Below, one piece after another: positions 1-11,700 of a stretch of 64,000 nucleotides of DNA; the first letter of the stretch is position 1; the number at the start of each line of letters is the position of its first letter. The notes beneath the pieces were generated by a model. It ran no database searches. It had not been told where the DNA came from and saw only the letters and a list, made by a program, of their open reading frames with translations. A program made the position numbers and the translations under genes. Where the stretch lies: positions 3,983,501 through 4,047,500 of the forward strand of contig NC_052619.1 of NCBI RefSeq assembly GCF_016545825.1. The letters run 5' to 3'. The DNA is from Eucalyptus grandis. Taxonomy: Eukaryota; Streptophyta; Magnoliopsida; Myrtales; Myrtaceae.

Positions 1-549
1 AGGTAAAGTGAAAAATAAAATTTAAGTCTTGTAAAGGGACGCGTAAATGGATTGATAAGGAAAAGTAGAATAATATCACAAAATGACATCAAGATGATTC
101 CTTTTATTTAAGGTACAATAAACATTTATCGATTTGATTATACTGGAATTTTACTAAAAGTATGTGTAAGGATTAATTTAAATAAACTAAGGTAAAAAAA
201 ATAAACCTTAAGTTAATAAATGGACACATAAATGGATTGAAAATAAAAAATATAATAGCTAAGTTTTCTACTACAAAAGGATAACTAACTTTTGGCGAAT
301 GCCGACGATAGGATTTTTCTCTCTACATATCGCATTAATGTATTTAAAGATGTTAATAAGAATTTCATATTATCTTATATATGTAAAGTAAAATAAATTG
401 GATATCTAGTCAAGTGGGCATACTTGGGCAATAAAATAAATTCATAAGGTGAGTTTAAGGTAAGACAATCCATATCCTCCTTGAAAAGGTTGCTTCCTCG
501 CTCCCTCATTCAATCTCCAACATTAGAAAAATTGGTAAAAGAGGAATTC
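1..549. other. AT-rich sequence without a gene
   Basis: Very AT-rich sequence with no long open frame, no convincing splice-site series and no recognised repeat termini. It leads into the tandem array that follows. Confidence 0.6.
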
Positions 550-3500
550 CATTGTTTACCTTAAAAGATGTCTTTTTGGATGTAAATCACACAGGATAAG
601 AATGGAGGATAGAATTTGAAACTCAAAAAGTAGAATATATTCATTTATGGTAGTTTTATACTTTTTCACAACTCTATTTCTTATTAAGTTATTTAATAAA
701 ATTATATAGGATAAGAATGGAGGATAGAATATAAAACTCAAAAAGAGGAATGTATTAACTTATAGTAGTTTCATATTTTTATAGTCCTATTTTTTGGTAA
801 GTTAGTTAATATGGATAATATGACCCACAAATTGAATATATGACTAGAAAGACTATCCTCAAATAAGATTGTATGAGAATAACCCTTTATGGTGCTAATA
901 ATTATTAACTTTCTTTCAAATTGTAGGAGAATATCGCCATTTATGATAGCATTGTATTTTCCTACAATCATATTTCTTGTAAGTTATTTAATATAATCAC
1001 ATAGGATAAAAACGGAGGCTAGAATTTGAAATCAAGAAGTGGAATGTACTTACTTAGAATAGCTTCATATTTTTCTAGCAACCCTATTTTTGGATAAGTT
1101 ATTTAATATGGATATATCACCCACAAATCGAAAATATGGCTAGATAGAGTTTCTTCATTTTAGATTGCATGAAAATATTACCCTTTATGGTGCTAACAAT
1201 TATTAACTTTCTTTTGGATTGTATAAGAGTATTGCCCTTTATGGTAGTTTTCTATTTTCCTACAACCCTATTTTTTGGTAAGTTATTTAATATAATTACA
1301 TAGGACAAAAATGGAAAATAAAATTTGAAACTTAAGTAGTGGAATATACTCATTTGTGGTAGTTTCATATTTTCCTACAACCCTATTTATTAGTAACTTA
1401 TTTAATATGGACAATATCATCCACAAATTGGAAATATGGCTAAAAAGGGTTTCCTCAAATCAATTTGTATGAAAATATTACCCTTTACGGTGCTAACAAT
1501 TATTAACTTTCTTTTGGATTGTATGAGAGCATTGCCCTTTGTAATGGCTTTGTATTTTCCTACAACCTTATGTCTTTGTAAGTTATTAAATATAATCACA
1601 AACGGGGGATATAATTTGAACCTCAATAAGTGGAATGTACTCATTTATGGTAGGTTTGTTTCTTCTTACATCCCTATATTTTGGATAAGTTATTTAATAT
1701 AATCACTCAGGATAAGAACAAAGGATAAACATTTGAAACTCAAAAGTGGAATGTACTCATTTATGGTAGCTTCTATTTTCCTACAACCTTATTTCTAGTA
1801 GGTTTTTTAATATAGTCACAGAGGATAAGAACAAAGGATAGAACATAAAACTCAAAAGTGCAATATACTCATTTAGGGTAGTTTTGTATGCTCTTACAAC
1901 CCTATTTCTTGGTAAGTTATTTAATATAATCACCTGAGGATAAGAATGAAGGATATAATTTGAAACTCAAGAAGTGGAATTCCCTCATTTATGGTAGCTT
2001 TGTATTTTCCTACAACCCTATTTCTCGGTAAGTTATTTAATATGGATAATATCACCCACAAATTAGTAATATGGCTAGAAATTAGATTGTATGAAAAATA
2101 TTACCCTTTACGGTACTAACAATTAGCTTTCTTTTGGTATGAGAGTATTGCCCTTTATGGTATTGACAATTATTAATTTTTCTTGAGATTGTTTGCGATT
2201 ATTTCCCTTCATGAAATTAACATTAATCAACTTCCCCTACATAATCATCAAAAGTGTGATTATCTTCCTATTGCCATAAAAGACTGGAATTAACAATCAT
2301 CAACTTCCCTTACATAATATCAAAAGAGGGATTATCTTAGTATTGCCATAAAAGATTGTCTTGTAAAAAATGCCAATTTTGAGTATGCCGGGTAATAGAA
2401 AAAATAAAAATAAGTGCTCAGTTCACGCTAAATTTAGCTCAAAATTGGAATGTACTCATTTTATGGTAGTTTTGTATGTCCTTACAATCATATTTCTTGG
2501 TAAGTTATTCAATATAATCACCGAGGATAAGATTGAGGGATGATATTTGAAATTCAAGAAATGGAATTCCCTCATTTATGGTAGCTTTGTATTTTCCCAC
2601 AGCCCTATTTCTCGGTAAGTTATTTAATATGGATAATATCACCCACAAATTAGTAATATGGCTATCAATTAGATTGCATGAAAAATATTACCCTTTATGG
2701 TACTAACAATTAGCTTTCTTTTGATATGAGAGTATTGCCCTTTATAGTATTGACAATTATTAACTTTTCTTGATATTGTTTGCGATCATTTCCCTTCATG
2801 GAATTAACAATCATCAACTTCCCTTACATAATCATCGAAAGTGTGATTATCTTCCTATTGCCATAAAAGACTGGAATTAATAATCATCAACTTCCCTTAC
2901 ATAATCATCAAAAGGGGGATTATCTTCATATTGCCATAAAAGACCGTCTTGTAAAAAATGCCAATTTTGAGTATGCCGGGCAATAGAAAAAAAAAAGTGC
3001 TCAGTTCACGCTAAATTTAGCTCAAAATTGGAATGTACTCATTTATGGTAGTTTTGTATGTCCTTACAATCCTATTTCTTGGTAAGTTATTCAATATAAT
3101 CACCGAGGATAAGAATGAAGGATGAAATTTGAAATTCAAGAAGTGAAATTTACTCATTTATGGTAGCTTCACATTTTCCTACAACCCTATTCCTCAGTAA
3201 GTTATTTAATATGGACAATATCACTCAAATTAGTAATATGGCTATAAATCATATTGTATGAAAAATATTACTCTTTACAATACTAACAATTATTAGCTTT
3301 CTTTCGATATGGGAATATTTCCCTTTATGGTATTAACAATTATTAACTTTTCTTGAGATCGTTTGAGATTATTTCCCTTTATGGAATTAACAATCATCAA
3401 CTTCCCTTGCATAATCATCAAAAGGGGGATTATCTTCCTATTGCCATAAAAAACTGTCTTGTAAAAAAAATGCCATTTTTGAATATGCCGGGCTATAGAA

Positions 3501-4440
3501 AAAATAAAAATAAGTGCTTGGTTTATGCTAAATTTGGCTCAAAAGTGGAATGTACTCATTTATGGTAGTTTTGTATGTTCTTACAACCCTATTTTTCTGT
3601 AAGTTATTTAATACAATAACTGAGGATAAGAATGAAGGAGATAATCTGAAACTCAAGAAGTGGAAATCTACTCATTTATGGTAGCTTTGTATTTTCCTAC
3701 AACCCTATTTCTTGGAAATTATTATGATACCACCCACAAATTAGAAATATGGCTAGAAATCAGTTTTGTATGAAAAATATTAGCAAGTTATTTAATACAA
3801 GATAAGAACGAAGGGTAGAATTTGGAACTCAAGAAGTGGAATTTACTTATTTATGGTAGTTTTGTATTTCTTACAACCCTATTCCTTGGCAAGTTATTTA
3901 AAATGGATGATACCATCCACAAATTAGAAATATGGCTAGAAATCATATTGTATGAAAAATATTAGTAAGTTATTTAATATAATTACCAAGGATAAGAATG
4001 AACGATAGAATTTGAAACTTAAGAAGTGGAACTTACTCGTTTATGGTAGCTTTGTATTTTCCTTCAACCTTATTTCTCGGTAAGTTATTTAATATGGATA
4101 ATATCACCCACAAATTAGTAATATGGCCAGATATCAGATTATATGAAAAATATTACCATTTATGGTACCAACCATTATTAGCTTTCTTTTGGTATGAGAT
4201 TATTGCCCTTCTATGGTATTAACAATTAACTTTTCTTGAGATTGTATGAGATTATTTCTCTTTGTGGAATTTACAATTATCAACTTTCCTTGCATAATAA
4301 TCAAAAGGCGGATTATCTTCCTATTGCCATAAAAGATTGTCTTGTTAAAAAAAAAAAGCCATTTTAGAATATGCCGGGGCAATAGAAAAAATAAAAATAA
4401 GTGCTTGGTTCATGCTAAATTTAGCTCGAACAATCTTCCT
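550..4440. repeat. Complex AT-rich tandem repeat array
   Basis: A module of roughly 110 bp recurs many times. Its hallmarks are CATTTATGGTAG, then CCTACAACCCTATTT, then GGTAAGTTATTTAATAT, then an AGGATAAGAATG box and TTTGAAACTCAA. It alternates with a second module containing ATCACCCACAAATTAG and ATTACCCTTTA. Together they build a higher-order unit of about 0.5-0.6 kb: equivalent points lie near 1976, 2566, 3144 and 3660. A third segment, with CATCAACTTCCC and TATTGCCATAAAAGA, appears several times between 2200 and 4400. Copies are diverged and have indels. Short open frames inside it are repeat by-products. No LTR, TIR or transposase sequence was recognised, so I call it a satellite-like array of unknown origin. 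Confidence 0.8.
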
Positions 4441-5403
4441 CAAAAGCGAATGGAGGATTTTTGTGGACCATAAACATCTATTCCTTGCGTGTAATATATA
4501 AAAAAATTTAACACTCTCCTCGTAGATAAATTAGAATTTGGTCAATGACTAACATGTGGCAATATATATTGTAAGATTTAGAAATATTTCAACTTAGGAA
4601 TAGTAGTGATCGATAGTTTCAAAACTTGAGTCATTCGATTAAGCCTAAAAATTTAAGTAGAGTCGACACTTTCGCTCTCTAAAAAATGTGTGATAATCTA
4701 TGCATTACTTGATGAGGTCAAAGATAAAAGACAATATAAGAAACATGCTGCATTTGATCGTTCGAACATTTTTACATCAAATTCAATAAGGACAAAATAT
4801 GATAATAAATTGCCGGACATAACACGAATATAGACACTTTGAATTGAGTTTCCATCTTCTCCGATTGCGCAGTCGAGGTCGCCATGTTTGCACAACCGCT
4901 ACTTGGTTGAGTCCAGTTTAGTTTTCCACTTGTAACCCAGCGTCACTAACGATTGCAAACCACCGTGATGTCGGCAGCACAATCAACAATAAGGAAAGGG
5001 AACTTGTGCTGATGGCACCATGCTCGCCACATGCATTTTCTCTCTCCCGAAGTGCCTCTGCTTAGATCGAGTCGAGCCGCCACTCCTCGATCCTCACAGC
5101 CGTCGCTGCCGCCCCATCACAGTTATCGACCTCGCCCCAACGCCCATCGCCGCCGCTGTCGACCTTTTACAAACTTTCGAATTACATCGATTTCAAGCGA
5201 TACATCGCACACTCAAGCATCTAAAAATAAAATAAAAAATTACATGTGAAAAGATCATACCTAACCATACCCAACATAATCTATGTTCTTGCGATCTAAT
5301 CTTCTTTTCCAATGACATTTTAGGACATGACAAAAAAAAAAAAAAAAAAAAAAGAGGCTCCCCGCCACGTGCATAGTGCTCCTCATCCTGCCTTGGCAGC
5401 CGC
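4441..5403. other. Intergenic sequence upstream of the ATX gene
   Basis: No gene is supported. Positions 4900-5220 are locally GC-richer and give short overlapping frames, but these have no recognisable protein and no splice context. An A tract of about 23 bases sits at 5331-5353, just upstream of the TATA box. Confidence 0.5.
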
Positions 5404-5411
5404 TATAAAAG
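5404..5411 (+). promoter_or_regulatory. TATA box of the ATX gene
   Basis: TATAAAAG lies about 320 bases before the inferred start codon and is followed by a CT-rich leader. Transcription would then begin near 5435. The spacing and the pyrimidine-rich leader are typical of plant promoters. The start site itself is inferred. Confidence 0.65.
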
Positions 5412-5535
5412 GGGAGGAAGATGACTGAGAGGGACTGATATCTCTCCTCTCTTTCTCTTTCTCTCTCCACATTGCTCGCGGCGGGAAACCGACCAATTTG
5501 CGCAGAGCGCTCCCTCCTCAAATTCTCTCTTTCAA

Positions 5536-5544
5536 AAACCCTAA
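5536..5544 (+). promoter_or_regulatory. telo-box in the ATX leader
   Basis: AAACCCTAA occurs in the probable 5' untranslated region. Telo-boxes are common in leaders of plant housekeeping genes. A function here is only inferred. Confidence 0.35.
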
Positions 5545-5725
5545 CCCCCGAATTGCCCTCCTCGATTCCTCCCCTCGCTCGCATCGATTCAGGCTCGCGC
5601 GCAGCAGAGAGAGAGGGGAAGAGAGAGTTCGCATTCTCAGAGAATCGAGGGAGAGGGGAAAACCCACTTCGATTCTGTGGGGAATTGGGTTTTCTGGGGA
5701 GGTAGCTGTCCCTCTTCCGTGGCTT

Positions 5726-8700
5726 ATGGCATTTCCGACCCGACAATCGGAAGCCACGGAAGAGGATACCAACGTGGACGCCCACACGGCCACCCCAGTC
5801 CGGTACGTGTCGCTGGACGAAGTTTACTCCGCCACGACCCCCTGCCTGACCGCCAGGGGATCGTCTGGCACCATGTCAAAGAAGATTAAGGCCCGCAAAC
5901 TTCCCTCCGTCACCGACCAGGCGGAGGGCCCCGAAGTTGTCGAGATGGACAGGGGCGATGACCCCTTATATAATGGGGACAGCAAGGGAGACGACGGGGG
6001 CGCTCGTGCTTTTCGCAGGCGTCCCCGCGTAGGAAACGTGCCGCTCGTCCACGTGTACTCGCGGCGCACTAAGCGACCCGTATGCGGTGCGGATCGCCCT
6101 CATTGTTTGATATACTGATCGCTCGCGCGGAAGCCGCATTGGGATTGCCCATTAAGGCGGAATTTGGCGAGGATATGGAAATGGGGGAGGGCATGGACGA
6201 GGGCATTAATTGCTCTAAATCTGCAGCCGAAGTCACGCCTCGCAAGAAGAGGAAATGTCGGGGTGGCGAGCTCGCAAAACTGGGAGTGAGCTCGAGTGAC
6301 CTGCACGACATGACTGGCCCTCGGTTGAGAGAGAACCGAAGGCCTAATGGCAACACTTACTGTGACCGGCGGAAGAGGAGGAAGCGTGACTCTAGTGTTA
6401 GAGACAACATTAGAGGTTTGCCCACAAAGAAAAGATGGGTGAGGTTAGTTAATCAAATTTTGCCCTCTATGAGATTAGGTTTTCAAATATGATTCGATGA
6501 CGTGTTGGGAGTGTTTTTCGGAGTTTGCATCTTAGGTTATTTAGTTGGGTACTTACTACAGATATATTGTTATTATCTTGGTCAAATTTGTTGATGGGTT
6601 AAGGTTTTGGCATGACTAGGTTGTCCTATGATGATGCTGATCCCAAAATCTTCGTCGGTTTGCAATGCAAGGTGAGTATCTCCTTTCACCTTGCAATTAA
6701 AGCAAATGGCCTGTAATTCAACTAATTAGATGTTCCATTTGCAAATTTTATTAACTAAGCATGTGGGTCGCAGGTTTTTTGGCCATTGGATGCAGATTGG
6801 TACACGGGCAGTATTCTGGGTTACGATCCAGATACAAACAAACATAATGTAGGTTCACTACAGTTCCTGTAAAAAAAGTTGTCAAATCACTAGCCTCTGG
6901 ATTGTGGCACAGAATAGACATTTTTTGATAAGAGTTGAACAACATGCAGGTAAAGTATGAGGATGGAGATAAGGAAGATATAGCTCTGGCAAATGAGAAG
7001 ATCAAATTTTACTTGTCTCCCAATGAGATGCAGCAGATGAACCTGAAATACAGCATTAAAAGTATGGATTCTGATGCATGTGATTATGAAGAGATGGTTG
7101 TGTTAGCTGCCAGCTTAGATGATTGCCAAGAGCCTGAACCTGGGGATATCGTGTGGGCTAAGCTCACTGGTTCGTGCATATTTGTTCTCTTCTTTTAATT
7201 CTGTTCTGTGTGCTTATGCTCTTCTGGTACAATAGAAAGTTTAGGTTTGCATGAGACTGTATTCATGTACCTTTGCCGTTTTTCTATTTGATGGATGTTG
7301 ATTTACTAGTTGGCTTATAAACCAATCATATGACTTTTCTGACAGGTCATGCGATGTGGCCTGGGCTTGTTGTGGATGATTCCCACATAAGTGCTCAGGG
7401 GATTTCAAATAAAACTTCTGTTGGCAGATCAGTTTCTGTTCAATTTTTCGGTACCCATGATTTTGCAAGGTTTGGAATTTTGTTTTCTTGAGGAATATTT
7501 TTTCAGTGTCAGATACATATTATTTTGCTCACTGACTTGTCTGTCTGTTACTCTGATTTTGCTATTATTCAGGATTAAAACAAAGCAGATTATTTCCTTT
7601 CTGAGAGGACTTCTTTCTTCTTTGCACTTGAAATGCAAGAAACCTCGCTTTGTTAGAGCTTTGGAAGAAGCAAAAACGTGAGTTATTCTTGAAATCTTCT
7701 AGGTGAAATGTTGCACTTGCAGCGGTATATCTGAAGTTTTGGTTGATCCCGTCATGAGATGTTTGAGTTTTGGACATGATTGTTGTTGCTGTGGAGATTT
7801 TTGGTTGCAATGTTAAATAGAGAAGACAGATTACAGGGTTGTTTGACTGTTGTTGCTATACATGCATGCGTGGATGCATCCATACATCCATTCATACATA
7901 CATAGTGTTTGTGTTTCTCCAACACAAAAAGAAGGAAGATAAGTTGGTTAAATAAATAAATTAATTTGGACATCTGTTGCTTTTCATTCAATAAGTCAGA
8001 CTAATCTTAGAGTGTCTTGATGAAAAAGTGTTTATTCTGTAAAACTAATTGAGAAACTCTTTCCCTCTAGTTTTTTTTTTTTTTTTAAATAATCATGATA
8101 CCAGAAATTGGGAAATTTAAGGTGCTTTGGTCAAATTATTTGATTTGGTTTTGACTGGACTTGATGCCATGGGATGAGGCTTAAATTTGGTTGGCACAAT
8201 TCTGGCGCTAACTAAGCTGTTTTGCTCCAATCAGATATCTGAGTGAACAAAGACTTCCAAGAAGAATGCTTCTGCTGCAGAGTGGCCGTACTACTGATGA
8301 TTGTGTAAGTGCTAGTGATGAAGATGGAGAGAGTGGAGATTCGGCTGAAGACTGCATGGGCAATGAAAATAGCCAAAGAAAACTGGAGGGCCTTGGGACC
8401 CTTCCATATGTACTGGGAGATCTGCAAGTAATTAGCCTTGGTAATTGCCTCTGCTTCTGCCAACATGTTCGGGTTCCTACTCGAGTGTACTTCTATATTA
8501 TGGAGCATGGCTCACGATAGATGTAGAGTAATGGATACTGCCACTGCTTCTGACGACATGTTTGGGTTCCTAGTCAAGTGTACTTCTATACTATGAAGCA
8601 TGACTTGCGATAGATGTAGAGTAATGGATAATGTTGTGGAGTGAATGCATAAAAGTTCAAATGGGCAATGTTTCCTGCCAATTAATTTAATCATAGCTGG

Positions 8701-11700
8701 ATGAACTAATAAGTGGGGGAAATAACAAAAACACACCTCACTTTTGACCTAATGACCACCTACATACCTCTACTTTTGCAAAAACCACTTGCGTATCTCT
8801 AAACAAAACCCTACATTGAAAAGACCAAGTTGTTTCACCTTGCAAACTCATTTTAGCATTTTGCTTAGGGTTTGGATAGTTTGGTTTTTGATTGATTTTT
8901 CAGTGTTTTGGGGGTGAGTGTGAGAATTTAGGATTTGGGGACAGGCTGTCTTGGAAAGAAAATTGCATTTATATAAATAGGGACACCAGAATAATTGTGA
9001 AGGTGCAAAGTGATATCCTTAGATAATAAGTGGTAATTTAGTTAAAGGTGAGCTATGTTTTTGGTATTTTACCAAATTTTTATTATCCTTGGGGATAGGG
9101 TCATACATAGTACTCACAAGCTTTTACAATGATTATTCAGGCAAGATCGTGAGGGACTCTGAATTCTTTCAAGATGGAAAGTACATCTGGCCAGAAGGAT
9201 ATACTGCCATGAGGCAGTTTACTTCAATTAAGGGTAACATAATTATTTATCATCTAACATTGTTGGTCAGGCTACTCTGAGGCTGCTTAGGTTCTTCATC
9301 CTCTAACACCTTTCTGAAAATGACAAGAATTGACTTTTACGTTTAAAGAAATGTACCTTTTCATAAGAAAACCATAAAGTGTCACCGAGTGAGCTATTGA
9401 TGATAAAGTAGAATTCTAGTTTGCGTATGATGATTCAATTGAGTATATAGAAAGATGATTTTTGCTTTAGTTTCCTACCTTTAGGATATGTAAAAGTTGT
9501 CTCGTTGACTAATGGAGACTAATGGGCACTTCTTCTTCAAGATGTCAAAATTATTGTGGGTTATCAACAACCCCATCATTGAAAGTTTTTGAAGAACATT
9601 CAGTTGATTGAAAGTGTCCCAAAAATTGGATGACCAAAAAAAGAGGAACAGGGTGACGAGTTGAAAGGGAATCCATTGAATTTGCCCTTACTTTGATTGA
9701 ATTTAACTACTGCTTATTCATATTCTCTTTGAATTGTTCAGATCCAAGGGCTCGTGCTTCGTATAAAATGGAGGTGTTGAGAGACCCAGAATTGAAGACC
9801 CGACCTCTATTTAGAGTATCTTTAGATAGTGGAGAGCAGGTACATTGTATTGGATAAACTTGATTTTGAATTTCATTTTAAAGTTCTCTATTTGAAAGGA
9901 AATAGTACATCCTATGACTTAGTGTTTTTGGCTTTCAATATTCTATCATCTTGAGCTTGAATTTGCTCGAGAGTATAGCATAGGCATATCGTGCACACAT
10001 CTGCAGCTGTATGAAGAATTAATGCTGTCTCTGATCTTAGTTAGATTCTGAAATCCATAGAACAAAAGTTGGTCAGTATTGACCCTGATATTTATGCTGC
10101 GACAATAGCTTAGATTCCTCTTCTCTGGCATAGTTAACACTTTTATAGAGTATGTTTTCAAATTCTCTGTTGTAACCAATGAGAGGCTTGGAAATGTCTT
10201 GTCAAGGTTTACTTTGATACGATAGACCCAATAGATAAATGATTAGCAAATGATCGCCCCTTTCTTTTTTTTTTAATGACTAGTTGTTGGTTTGATGATT
10301 TACTGTCCTCATGGGAGCTCTTTAGTTAACCATGTTCCTTTGACTACATCCTAGGGTGAGGTTATAGAACTTCTATCTGGTCAGCCCTTGAACCAAAGTT
10401 ATCAAAGTTTACTGAACTTCTCTGCCAGAGAGATACTTGGCTTTTTTCTGCATCACTCATCGAGTCCCTAAACTAAGTTACTTGAATGTGATGATTGACA
10501 TTGGCATTATGTATTCCAGTTTAAAGGGTCCACACCATCAGCCTGCTGGGATAAGATTTACAAAAGATTAAAGAAGGCATATAGTGGTATGGCTGATGGT
10601 GTTATTGCTGAAGCTGGTGTGGAAACGACGTTCAAACATGGTTCACATATGTTTGGTTTCTCTAATCCTAAAGTGGTGAAACTTATACAGGTATGCTGTT
10701 CCTCTTCCTAATGACATTATCTATGTTCCCATTTCAACGTTAACATTTTGCTATTCTGGTTGTTAATTCTGTTTGCTTTATTTTGTATCCCAACTTAAAC
10801 TTGTTTCTGTTTGTATTGACAGTGTTTATCAAAATCCAGACATTTGACCAAGGTCTCCATGAGCAAATTCCCAGTTGGTTATAGACCTGTTCGTGTTGAG
10901 TGGAAAGACCTTGACAAATGCAGTGTCTGTCACATGGATGAGGTGAAATTTTGTTTTCTTCATCATGTTAGGCTTTTGCAGCTTAATGGTTATTTGTGTG
11001 CTACTTTTGGTTGTTCCTCACTTGACAGTACTAACTATCAATTTAAATATGGTTAATCATTGTCATTATGTGCCTTCTTTTTTGCTGATTAGCTAGTTTG
11101 TAGGATCAGGGCTTCTTTTTATGTCAAGCAGATCTATTTAACCCCCCCTTTCATTGTTACTCTATCATTTTAACACAATGGATACTTGGTTTGTTCCTGA
11201 TAATTGTCTTTAATTTCAGGAGTACGCAAACAATCTTTTCCTCCAGTGTGATAAATGCAGAATGATGGTGAGTACCCAAGTGCACTCTGATCTTTTGGCT
11301 AATGTATTATTGCTTGGATGTACATGCAGAAGTTTAATAGTTTGATGCTAGCCCATGTTCCTGTTCCACTTTTCACCTAATTTGTCCATTTGTTATCCTG
11401 TGTCGTGATTTGATTTTCTATCCCGTTTCAGCGGAATCTAGATTTTATCACCATCTATTTTCTAATTTTATCAACTTGTTTGTACTATTTGTTTAGGTTC
11501 ATGCTAAATGCTATGGAGAGTTAGAGCCAGTAGACGGTGTACTATGGTTATGCAATCTATGTCGCCCAGGAGCTCCTGATCCTTTGCCTCCATGTTGTCT
11601 TTGCCCAGTTATAGGTACTACTTAGATTTTTGTGCTATATGGTTACTGTTACATGCTAAACTCTGCATTTGACTTTTGTGTAGGGGGTGCAATGAAACCC

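Noticed and set aside
5261..5785. Minus-strand open frame of 174 codons
   Set aside because: Antisense to the ATX promoter and leader; it contains an A/T homopolymer-derived phenylalanine run and GA-repeat-derived residues.
6082..6492. ATG at 6082 as the true ATX start
   Set aside because: It would drop the conserved N-terminal block encoded in the preceding frame; a frameshift explains the data better.
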